NCBI GenBank assembly: GCA_022578605.1
Contig: MU394065.1
Coordinates: forward strand, 434,001 to 498,000
Length of the DNA stretch: 64,000 nucleotides
Direction of reading: 5' to 3'
DNA from: Camillea tinctor
Taxonomy: Eukaryota > Ascomycota > Sordariomycetes > Xylariales > Xylariaceae
In this document: piece after piece, positions 33,916 to 45,400 of the stretch
Numbering within the stretch: position 1 is the stretch's first letter
Layout of the letters: every line of letters starts with the position of its first letter
The notes under the pieces: generated by a model
Databases searched by the model: none
What the model was told of the DNA's origin: nothing
The model's input: the letters and a program-made list of their open reading frames with translations, nothing else
Program-made: the position numbers and the translations under genes

Positions 33916-36900
33916 GTTGCAATGGATGGATCTTCTTTTCGTTCTGGGTCCGACAAAAAAAAAGAGAAAAAAGGGAAAAAAAAAAGTTCGGCCACAGTTT
34001 CTTTTGGGAATATTACCCTGGGGTTTCGGTCTCCAGTTTCTATACTTTAAAATAATTTAGAGAAATCACACAAGGGGGGTCGGCAAAATACAGGCTAGAC
34101 GAGTTCATGTTGGATGAGAGAAGTACAGAGGGGGAAGAAGGAGGGGGCAGGAGGAAAAGGAAGAAGGGAGGAGAAAGGAGGAGCAAGATGCGAACTAGAG
34201 ACAAGGTTGTGTCCGGTCTGTTGCTTATTTATTCGAGCCCGATGCTTGCTTTTATGTACAAATAAATGCGTGTAATGGCATTTAAAGTTGGAGTTCACAC
34301 AGGGACCGGGCTTGCAGACCGAGAGGGCCTCGAAAGGCAAAAAAAAAGAAACGAAACAAGAGAAAAGTGAAAAGAGGAAGAAAAAAAAGTGCTCGCTTTT
34401 CCAAGGCTTGTATTGTGTGGTCTATTCGTTCTCACTAGAGAAGTACATAGTTTTTCTTTTCCCTTTTTATACCTTTGCGGAGTTGTTGGTCAGTCTTCTC
34501 CCCCTCGCTGCCATACTCTGCGGCGGAGGTCCCTCTCCTCCCCTTTTTATTAGTTTTTTATTTTTGGTCCTTTGGAATGAATTCGGAAAGATACCTCTGC
34601 TTTTGCGCGCGCATCCTGTTTTTTTTTTCTTCCCCGTACGGATACTTGCGTTTCAGCTTCTTTTTTTTATATGATTTTGTGTGATGTCATGACGAAAAAT
34701 TCACATATGTATTGTGTATACTATAGATCTATGCGCTCTGAGTGGTCAGGTTATCCTGATGTTGTTTTTTTGTTTTTTTAACTGCTGCGCTGCGGACACC
34801 GAGGGGTAAGGCCGGCGGTTGGGCCAGCGAGCGGGTAGCTACGCTAAACCCGCAGACACGGACCTCGTAATGAACTTTGCGGTTACCTCTATGTAGATAA
34901 TGTAGCTAACTGAGTCTAGATTACGCGTGTGATTGGGTCTGGACGGGGTTAATGTGGAGGGAGATATTGTCGTAGATTGATGAAAAGATACGTAGGTCAT
35001 ATATATCATAGGGTTGGTAGGGTACTCACTGCTATATTGGTTACATGAGATAGGTTCGAAGAGCAGCAGCGGAGGATGATTATGGTAGGCTTGGTTAGGT
35101 TGGATTATCTACTACTACTGCTACTTCTTCCCCCTTTTCGTTCTTGTTCTTCTTTTCGCCGGAGAAGATAATCCACACGTAGATCAATGCGTACAAGTTA
35201 TACGATATTGATAAAATATATATATATACCGCCCCCCTATAGATGAGAACTCAATCGAGGTGGCAGGTTACCAGCTGATCGGGGATCGGATCTAATACAA
35301 ATACATACAACCTATATTTATTAACGTCCCTGGAATAGGTATATAGGGCATATACTTTTTGCCATACCAGGTAAGTATGATGTATGGGAATGCTGGTGGG
35401 TTGGTAGTGATGATGGTGGGGGAGGACAGGACCAAGTACCGTACCTGATAGGTTCTACGAGTGGTACGGAGAGGGTAAGGTAAGCTCGTATTCTATTCTG
35501 GCTGGGGAAGAAAAAAAACTCCATATATAGTGTGGTGTGTGATAGGTTGTGGTTGTTCGTGTACCTGGGTAGGAAATCTGTAGGTTAGGTATCCTCCATA
35601 ATTGGTTGACCTAACATATCTACATTTACCTTCACCTCTACCTCACTTACGCCTTTTCATTTTTGGGGGGGGTGGCTATATTTTGTATTTGTTTTTTGTT
35701 GTTGTTTCTGTCTGTCTGGGTTTTGCTTTCTCCCCTCGGGTTCTTTACACGAAAGACCTAAGTTTATTCAGATCTAATGACACACGCGCATTAGGTAGTG
35801 CAGTAGTGCCGTATACACGCGCGTTCGCTGAATTGGTTTCGTACTACTGGGCAATCTAGTAAGAGTACATAATACATACTAGGTAGAAAGACAACCCCTT
35901 TTCTTTTCTTCTCTTCTCTCTTCTGTTTAGCACGGGCCTTGATTTGTATGCTTTGGGATTTGTCAAAGTTGGGGGAATCCTACTTGTTAGCCCAGGAACC
36001 AAAAGGAAGTCTAGGCCTGTTTAGTGTCTTTCACTTCAATGTGCCACCGGAACATGAGAGAAAGAGGAACAAATGAGGGGATGGGAAAGAAAAGATAAGG
36101 AATGCTAAGTAACTATGTTAGTCAACCTGGTTCTCATGTTGACTTGTTTATATAATCACGTACCTCACATAGATTTATGTACTGTACATGCGTCCTGCAA
36201 GGGCATACAACTAACCTGTGCCTTAACCATCTACCAATATAATGTAACGCTAGAGAGTGAAGCTGGTGGTGACACGACAGCTTGGGGGGAGAGAGGGAAA
36301 GGGGGTGAAAGGGGTGATAGGACCGACAAATACGATAGGTAAAGTTATTATCAATATTGACGTATCGTTTTTTTTTAAAAAAGTTTGCATTGGTTTGCCT
36401 TTACTATGTAAATAACGTTAAGTTACTTATGCCACCTTCATAGTGAAACATAAAGAAGGGGGGATAGATTGTGTTGGATACATAGTAAGGAAAACCCATA
36501 TAAGTTAAACTAACTTGCTGTTGAATTCAAACGCCGTCTGAACCATGTAAGCAAAGGCAGATAGAAAATTAGGTTAGATAGTTCGTCTGAGCAGAGTGAA
36601 GAAAGTAACATCTCTTACAATTCAACCATTGCATAAAGACTTGATGTAAATATATAGCCTATATACACCCGAAACACCTTGAAACACCTCTACACCTCTA
36701 TACCTCTCTAACCTTCCTCACCTTACCTCGTCACTATATCTCAGCAAAGTAAACTCCCTAAAACTCATATTTTTCTTTTCGATTCCTGCTTATCTCTTTT
36801 GTCCGAGCCCTATACCATATCCATGTTAATCCCCTTTTCACCCCTCCCCTCCCACCTTTAGACTGGCTGGCTATGGCGTTATCTATGCCTTTTCTTCCAT

Positions 36901-37724
36901 AATTCTCAACATTCCCCGGATCTTCCGGTTATCCTGTCTGATAGCCTAGTCACGGGAGCTTGGCTGAGACTCGGAAAAGGAAAGAAAAAGTTGCCTTTAT
37001 CTTCCTCTTTTTTCTTCTTCTTCTCCCGCTTAAAACATCTCCGAACGAATATATATATGTTATTACGCCTACTATTCGGATGTACGCACGTATATACCAT
37101 ATACGTTTACAATATTTATTATGATTTCATGTTTCCGCAAGCGAGCAGAGCTCGAGACAGCGAGGTAAAGTAGGTAGGTAAGTAGGTAATGACACTGGAT
37201 AGACTTCCGTCAGGAGGATGTCTCACTGAAGGTGAATTGTGTCTCCTATTTCCGCATTATTCATCACTTAACTCAAAACACCCTCTCCTTTTCTCCTCTC
37301 CTCGACCGCAACATATCATTTTAATAATAACCCAGTTTCTCACCAAGTCTTTTCTTTCGCTATTCCATTATATTATCATTTTATGTATATGTGGTTAGTT
37401 TAAATCCTCTTTTCGTCATATTTCTCATAACCCCCTTTTCTTCTTTCTTCGTCCGTTCGTCCCCCTCGTATACTTCATCCAACATGAACATCCATGTTCC
37501 CAACCTAACTTGTTCATATATATCTGCCCCTCGTTGCATGTTTTCCCCTTTCTCTCCATTCTTTCCTTCATCTCCACGTGCTCGCGTGTATATGTGTGTA
37601 TGTATATGAGATGAATGTCATCATATATATGCTTATATGTCAAGAAACAAAAAAGTCTATCATATGTAGGTATATACCAAAGGGAAAAAAAAAAAAAAAA
37701 AAAAGAAAGGAAGAAAATCATTCA
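33916..37724. other. 3.8-kb gene-free region between CSI2-like and YOR1 genes
   Basis: The neighbours converge, so only 3' UTRs are expected here, yet the gap is 3.8 kb. It is AT-rich with T- and A-runs, TAGGTAGG words (37167-37187) and a 20-base A-run at 37685-37704. Open frames are short, low-complexity and lack recognised domains. A lineage-specific gene or non-coding RNA cannot be excluded. Confidence 0.5.
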
Positions 37725-40700
37725 TTAAATCTCATCATCACCTTTCTCCTTCTCCAGAGATGAAGAAGAAGCCTCCGCCTCCGCCTCCTCTTCCGCCTCC
37801 ACAGCCGCACCCCGGATATCCTCGACCCGTATACCGCTGCGATCGCACATGCTGCGGAAGATGCCGCCCTCGCGCTCCCACAGCGCGAGCGGCGTGTCGA
37901 GCTCGGCGATGCGCCCCGCGTCCATGACGCAGATGCGATCGTAGCCGATGATGGTGCGCAGGCGGTGGGCGATGCACAGCAGCGTGCGTCCCTTGAACGC
38001 CGCGGCCATGGTGCTCTGGATCTTGTCGTCGGTCTCCATGTCGACCGACGAGGTGGCCTCGTCGCACACGATGATGCGCGAGCCCCGCACGAGCGCCCGC
38101 GCCAGCGCCATGAGCTGCCGCTGCCCTAGGCTGAAGTTGAGCCCGTCCTCCTCCACCACGCTGTCCAGGTGGATGCGCGACGGGTCGCGCTCCTCCATCG
38201 GCGCGTCGGCCGGCACGAGGTCCGCCTGCCGCAGCGCCGACCACAGCTCCAGGTCCGTGTGCTCGCCGAACGGGTCGAGATTGCTGCGCACCGTGCCGCG
38301 GAATAGGGTCGGGTCCTGCGGGATGATGGCTAGCCGCGACCGTAGGTCGTGTAGTCCTAGTGTCGAGATGTCCAGCCCGTCGATCGTGATGTGGCCCCCT
38401 GACAGCTCCACAAGCCGGAACAGCGTCGACATGATGGAGCTCTTGCCCGCGCCCGTGCGGCCTACGATGCCGATGCGCTCGCCGCCGCGCACGCTCATCG
38501 ACAGGCCCTGCAGCACTAAGGGTAGGTTGGCGCGGTACCGCATCTCGACGTTGTCGAAGACGATCTCGCCCTTCTCGGGCCACGAGGGGCGCACGTCGAC
38601 GGTGTGCTCGGGGGCCTCCTCCTCGAGCTGCGTGCCGTAGTGCAGCAGCCGCTCGACGGCGTTCATGCCGTTCTCGACCTCGGCCAGCTGGCGCACGGTG
38701 AACTGCAGCATCTGCACGATGGACAGGATGTACGACAGCACGAGGCCGCCGATGGAGGGCGACACGCTGAACCGCGACGTCACGACCAGGATGCCGGTGG
38801 TGAACACGAGCGCGTTGCCGATGGCGTCGAGCCGCACCGACAGCCACCGCTGGTTCGAGAAGGTCAGGTAGTACGCCGCGTTCATCTCGTCGATGGCGCG
38901 GCGCAGGTCGCCCACGAACCGGTCCTTGAGCCCGTACGCCCGGATCGAGGCCACGCCGGTGAGGCCCTCGCTGAACTTGGCGAACACGCCGGACCGCAGC
39001 ACCGACTCGAAGCGCTTGACCTCGCGGGCCGAGGCGCGGTAGTACGACGCCGCCAGCACGAAGAGCACCGCGAGCGGCACGAGCGCGATGACGAAGTAGT
39101 AGAAGAAGGCGATGATGAGCGCGAACACCGAGATGATCATGGCCAGCGTGAGGAAGTACATGCGCATGGCGTCGCTGAGGTTGTTGTCCATGACGTCGAC
39201 GTCGCGCGAGAAGCGGTTCGTGATGCGCCCCAGCGGCGTCGTGTCGAAGAAGGACATGGGCGCCCGCAGCGTCCGCGTCATGGCCTGCCGGAGCAGCGCC
39301 CGGCTCGCCCGCGTCCCGAACATGGTCAGCATGATGGAGAAGCAGAACATCAGCAGCGCCTGCGACGTGCCCAGCCCCGCGTACACCCCGATGTACACCC
39401 CCGTCGAGAACCCGAACCGGTCCGAGGACCAGTACGACAGCCACAGGCTCGTCGCGATGTTGGCGCACTGGGATACGATCAGGACTAGCAGGACGAGCGG
39501 CGCGTTGAAGATAGACCCGGAGGCGCTGATGTAGGCGCCGTATACCGACCACGGCACGCTCGACACGGCGCGCTCCTCGGCCTGCATGAGACCGGGGCCT
39601 CGCTTCTTTTTCTTCTTCTGGCCCTGGTCGGAGTCGGCTGGCTTATCCTCGACTAGTCTAGGTACCTCTTTCTGGTCATCCTCGAGAGCCGTCGTCTCCA
39701 TGAGCTGCTTGAAGCCGGGGTGGTTCGCCATCAGGTTGTCAAACGTGTCGATCGTGCGAATCTTGCCGCCGTCCATCCAGATGATCCGGTCGCACCGATT
39801 CAGGACCCAGAGCTGATGCGTGGCGAGAATGCGGCACTTATCCTTCAGGAGCCCGAGGATGGCGTTGTCCATTATGTGGCGGCCGACGTGCGCATCGACA
39901 GCGCTGAGCGGGTCGTCCATGAGCACGATGTCGGCGTCGAAGTAGATAGCACGGGCGATATTAAGCCGCTGCTTTTGACCTCCCGAGACGGTGATACCCC
40001 TTTCGCCTATTTCTGTTGCGTCACCATTAGGAAGCATGTCGAGATCCTGTTGCAGAGCACACCTGTTTTTCAATAGTTAGCAAAAATGATGGGAGAAGGA
40101 GAAAAGAAAGGGGGGGGTGGCTTACGCTTTGATGACTTCCTTGTACCATTTCTTGTCCATCTCCTTACCGAAGAGAATGTTTTTCTGAACTGTGGCATTC
40201 TGGATCCAAGCATACTGCGGGCAGAAAGCCCTCGACGCACCCAGCACGACTTCACCAGACGTCTTACGCATATCGCCAGCGAGCGCGGCGAGCAGCGAAC
40301 TCTTGCCACAGCCTACCGGGCCGATGACGGCAATAAGTTCGTTACGACCAATCTCGAGATTCAGATCCTGGAGCTTGAATGGTTCACGTTCTTCCACTAG
40401 CGTGCTGGCCGTATCTTCAGCGACGTCGTTCGAATTACCGGCAGCAGCCTTGGACGACCGTTTCGAGTCCTTCTGCGAGACACCAGCCTTCTTCCCAGCG
40501 TCGGCACCACCACCGGAGGCTTTCTCGGGGTCCTGAGTCGGCGTTCTCTCCCAGGTGAAGCTGGCGCTGCTCATCTCGACGGCGTTCTTGCCCTCGGGCT
40601 TCAGCACGACGTCCTCCTCCTGCTCCTCGGAGAGCAGGAAGTCTTGGATGCGGTTAAGCGAGGACCAGGCATCGACCACCTGACCGATGACGAGGGGGAG

Positions 40701-42451
40701 CAGGTTGAGCGGCATGCGCAGGCCGTTGAAGAGGGCGAGCGAGGAGAAGACCTCGGCGGGCGCTAGCCCGTGGTCGGTGAGCGAGTATGTGATGAACGAC
40801 AACATGGAGGCGTAGATGGGCAGCGACATGCTGACGGCGTTGATGGCGTTCCGGATCGCTAGAAGCACCTGGATGGCGTGGATCTCGCGCGTGCGGATCT
40901 CCTTGAGCCGCTCCATGAAGGCCGACTCCCACCCGAACAGCTTGACGAATCGCACCGACTGCAGGATCTCCTGCGTCAAGCCCACGCGCTGGTCGGTGAT
41001 CTTGTTGATCGCGCTGCGCCGGCGGAACAGGCCCCGGATCGCCCGTGTGAGGGCCGGGATACCGATGACCAAGAGTGCGAATCCCGCTAGGGCGCTGTAC
41101 GTCAAGTTGATAATGAGCAGGACGAGGGTGATTATGCAGATTATAGGCGCAGTCCATACTAAGTGGAATAGGGCTGATGCTTGATCCACGCGGTAGGTGT
41201 CGACGCTCATGAGGTTGACGATCCGTCCATTGCTCCAGCCGGTACCATCTCCAGCGACGCCATTCTTATCACCCTTCTTACCCTTCTTCGCCTTGTCCTC
41301 TGCCGCCTTCTCGTTCTCGGCTTCTTTTCCCTTTTCTCCGGGGTTCTCGGCAGGCGGCCCGTTCGTCACCTCCTTACCTCCGGCCTTGGCGCGGCCGGAG
41401 AGAACCATCGACTTCTCGTAAACCAAACTAATCAGGACAGCTCGCGACTGCCCACCGATAAGCATGCCGCGGTAGATGAAGTGGTTGACGCCCAAGCTCT
41501 GGAATATCTGCATGATGGTTATGCCGACGACGAGCCCGATGCCCGGTCCGATCGGAGGTGACGGCGAGCCGGTCTGGGAGGCGTTCCACGCCTCCTGAGC
41601 GAAGGCGATGAGGTAGCGCAGCGTGAACGGCGACATGACCTGGAGGATCGACGCACACAGCTGGCAGAGCCCGCCGAACCAGAACTCCCAGAAGTAGGTG
41701 TCGTGGAGGGCCCAGAGCAGCGGGTACTTGTCGCCCTTCTCCACGCGCTTCCCGAACGACTCCCTGCACGCCTCGGTCATCTTGTCGGCCGACCGGTCCG
41801 GGTTCACTAGCCAGATGTCGTCTTGTTCTAGCTGGCGCTTGTATCCAACCTAAGCATTTCCCGGTTAGTCAAATATGAACTGTCAACGAATCTAATGACG
41901 AAAAAGGAGAGAGGGCATGGGAGGGAGGGTTCCTGCAAGCGCAAGAACCCTCACCCTAGCTTTCAAGAAATGGGGGAAAAGGAGAGAGGGCATGGGAGGG
42001 AGGGTTCCTGCAAGCGCAAGAACCCTCACCCTAGCTTTCAAGAAATGGGGGAAAAGGAGGGACGTACATTCATCAAAGGAGCCATCCATTGAAAGGTGAG
42101 TTTGCTGAAGAAGCCCGCCTGGTACTCCCTTGACGCCTGCCTCTCCTTAGGAACTGGAGGGATGGACCCCCATCGCAGCGGATTCGGCGTCTTGTACCAT
42201 GGCTTCTTGGGCTGGGTCGAGGCCGAGCCCCGGGTGGTGGTACGGGTTAAGCCGCTCGCATCGGTAGCGTAGCTCTGCGTGCGCTTCAATTCTTCGCGCT
42301 CGGCGCGCTTCTCGTCTGGCTCTTCTAACCGGCGGATCTCCTCCTCGGGGTCATCGATGGGCGAAAGGGGCGACGAGTCTCCCCCGTGAACATTGGTTGT
42401 GACGATGGTGAGCGGCTCCGTTGCGGGCTTCGTCTCTTTCTCTTCTGCCAT
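37725..42451 (-). CDS. YOR1: Yor1-type ABCC multidrug transporter
   Basis: Exons 42451-42068, 41849-40126 and 40062-37725 give 1481 residues, close to yeast Yor1. The layout is cytosolic N terminus, TMD1, NBD1, TMD2, NBD2 without an MRP-type TMD0. NBD1 has Walker A GPVGCGKSS, signature VSGGQKQR and Walker B VLMDDPLSAVD with Asp where a catalytic Glu is usual, as in other ABCC pumps. NBD2 has GRTGAGKSS, FSLGQRQ and IIVCDEATSSVD, so it should be the hydrolytic site. Yor1 exports oligomycin and organic anions and flips phospholipids at the plasma membrane. A Lys/Ala/Glu-rich insert sits in TMD1 before GWSNGRIVNLM. The third exon is strikingly GC-rich, which creates long antisense open frames. 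Confidence 0.96.
41902..42059 (-). repeat. 75-bp perfect tandem duplication with hairpins in YOR1 intron 1
   Basis: Bases 41902-41976 are repeated without mismatch at 41977-42051, and 8 further bases begin a third copy. The array fills most of the 218-bp intron (41850-42067). On the transcribed strand each unit carries an inverted repeat, GAGGGTTC and GAACCCTC, whose 12-base centre folds further (one G-U pair, then TGC with GCA), giving a 12-bp stem with a GCTT loop. The two stems are at 41925-41952 and 42000-42027. Confidence 0.95.
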
Positions 42452-45400
42452 GGCCTCTCTTTTTTTTTTCTGTCTTCCTTCTTCTCTTTCTCTTTTCCCC
42501 GAAAAGGGGAAGGGGTTGGCGAGGTTTAGGTCGCTCGCTCACTAACGAACTCGCTTGCCACCAAGGGAAAACTGGTTGAACAGAATCTCTTCCACAACCT
42601 TTCTCTCGGGCCTTTTCTCTCTCCTTCTCACTCTTGGAGGTCCTGATCTCTCCCTTTCTTCGCTGATTCTATATCTATGTGAAGCTAGCACGGGTAAGGT
42701 CCACGATGTAAACTCGGAGTTAAGGCCTTTCCCGGAGGCGTGACCAAAGCTCATACGCTAAGAAAGAAAAAAAAATCCACGAGATGACCTGGGTGGAACT
42801 TTCTGGCTTGATATTTTTTCCTCGGGTTTCCCGTCTTCCTTTCTTTGTTATCCAAGACAAACGATGATTAAGCAACCATAGTTAGAAAGCAAAAGACATG
42901 GACTCGTCAAAACATTGAGGCGGCACTAGAACCCAGGACTTTTATATGTACACGGGAGGAATACCTCTTTTCCTTGCGCAAGGGTGACGACGGTTGAATT
43001 TTGCGCCGGATATCCCGAGTAGCAGTGCGCAAGGAAAGTGGCAGGTTATATATATATGTGTATATATATATATACAAGGGAGCCTGCAAGAATGACGGAA
43101 GAGAAGACGTTATGACATGAAACAACGAAACGTGCTTTGGCCTGCTTATGTGCTGGACTGTGAGTTTTTAGGTTAGTATGATGCTTTGATTCACCGGGTC
43201 CCGCCAAGCTCCACACAATGGATTACGCGGATGTGAGTGTAGGGAGGTGGACGGTTATTATAGAACGTACTTGAGTCAAGTTAAGTGAATACAATAGGCA
43301 CACAAACCATGTGAATATATACCCCACGTAGAATGTCAACACAAGACGACAATGGATGGTAAGAGAGGTGGGCAAGGCAGAATAAGTAAATAAAAAGAAG
43401 AGGGGGTCATGTAGTGTAGATATAGAGAGGGTATATAGTGTAATAAGTGTAAGTGTATGGTGTGTGTAAGTGGTTATAAGTCCGAAAGCGGCAAGTGACA
43501 GTGGCAAGGATTTCTAGGTATAATACGCGTAAATGGTATCAGTACCCGGGTCAAGATAGGAGGTAAATGCCGGCTGTACAAGTTATCCGCACTATATTTT
43601 TTTCACCCTTCTTTTCAAACATAATGTATTATTCCCCAGTTCCTTTCTCTCTTTCGTTCTCGTTCTCGCTTATAATGGTCTTGCTCGGGGCTTGCATGTT
43701 TCCTCCGCTCGGGGATAGAGACCACTGTATAAGCATCGTAACCTTTCTCTCTACCTCTCCACTTCTCTCTTTTTCCTTTCTTGTTACATTTTGTGTCAAC
43801 TACTTTTACTGTTACAGCTCGGCTTTTCCCAACAACTTCAACTTTAAGTACCTAGTTCTACAGGGTATTTTTTTCTTCGCTTTTTCTTTTTTCTTGTTCT
43901 TTTTTCTCCCCTTGTCTTGTTAGCCCCTCCCGGCCCGCGGATGTAAGGCAAATGCGGACCGTTGTGGGAAATGGCAGGCTAACTAAAAGTTCGCGGTCCT
44001 CTCCGGTTGGGCGTATTATTAAAGTACACATGATCGATTCGCTGAGTACATTGTGTGTAAGTGTATATACATATCTAGACTATGCAAGTATGCAACCTAG
44101 GCTACATGCTAGATAGATTGGCTGCCCACGGGATGCCGACATGCCTATAGTAATCCACTACCTAGGAGGATACCGTAGTATGGAGTGTAGTAGTTAGTCC
44201 GAGCGAAATGTCGGTCAACCTGCATGCACGTTCGCATGTATGTATATGTAGCCCCCCGTGATAAGGTCCCCTGTGCCGTGTAAGTTGGATTGCTACCATG
44301 CGGTAGTTACCTACGTCCCTAGCTGTAGGTTCTCCTCTAGAGGAAATACAAAAAAAAAGCTCAGCCTATCAAAAAATGAATATGTAGATAGGCAACTACA
44401 ACAGAACTTGACCACATGCAATGTGATCTCTAGGAAACTAACCATTGACGTATGCCTTTTGAGTCAATTACACGGCAGAACTGTTGACTCGATTATACCT
44501 GGTTTGCCAAGGCGGATCCAAGCCGAGCAGTCTTACAAATCAAGAAATACTGATGTGGTTACTATCGTGTGAGTTGAGGTTGATGTTCGAATCATCTAAC
44601 TGGGATCTCTGATCTGGTTTACATAAACGGTAATCATAAGAGAAAGTTGGCTGTGTGTTTAATAATTGCAACATAACCTTGAACTATGAACTCATTCCTT
44701 GACTCAACTATAGGTTTACATAGGTGAGATCTCTATTCAGTATCGAGGAGGGGGAGGAGTTCCTTCGACAACTTCGAGGACTTTCATGAATATGTAGAGC
44801 CGAGCACGTGGTGCTCTAGATTTATAATGAACGACGGCGAACGGCCAGTTCGAACTCCGTGATCCCCAGAGTCCATTCTCTTGGATCGCGCCCGGCGCCC
44901 AGCCATTGTGGATCTTGTCCTTTTTTTCTTCTTCTTTTGTCTCTCTTCTTCGTCACATAATAAGCACACGCCGCAGGCTAGACTTTGACTAGCGGTTTTT
45001 CCAACTTTACTAGGGTTGCCTCTGGGTCACACCCCTATCTGGGGCGATCTACTCACTAGCAGAACCCTCTTTTTAATTTGACTCTTGTTCTGGTTTGTTC
45101 GAACTTCTCCGGGGCGGAGAGAATATAAAAAAAAATCTAAATATTTTTGACGGAGTTAAGAAAGGCAAAAAGTTATTAACAATGTGAATACTACAAGAAA
45201 CCTCTCATAAAGCCGCGTGTACCTTGGTAACCTAGTAGTTAGGTAGTTGTCAGTACATCGTTTATATATGTTTGTATGTTCATGTAGGAAATAGTTTGCG
45301 CCCAACTAGAGTTTACTAGGTTAACAAGTAGCCAAGCTTTTTTAAGCTTTTTGACCTTGCTATGCCAATATGTCAAATGCCTTATACGGAGCCTACATAT

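Noticed and set aside
37738..39552. A 604-codon open frame on the minus strand within YOR1, and long plus-strand frames at 38604-39488
   Set aside because: They overlap the well-supported YOR1 NBD/TMD2 exon in other frames, and their Arg/Ala/His-rich products reflect its very high GC content.
43567..43923. 118-codon plus-strand frame rich in Phe, Ser and Leu
   Set aside because: It comes from pyrimidine tracts and has no domain or splice context.
44585..44610. tRNA T-arm-like word GTTCGAATC
   Set aside because: The flanking stems do not pair fully, and no acceptor, D or anticodon arms could be built around it.
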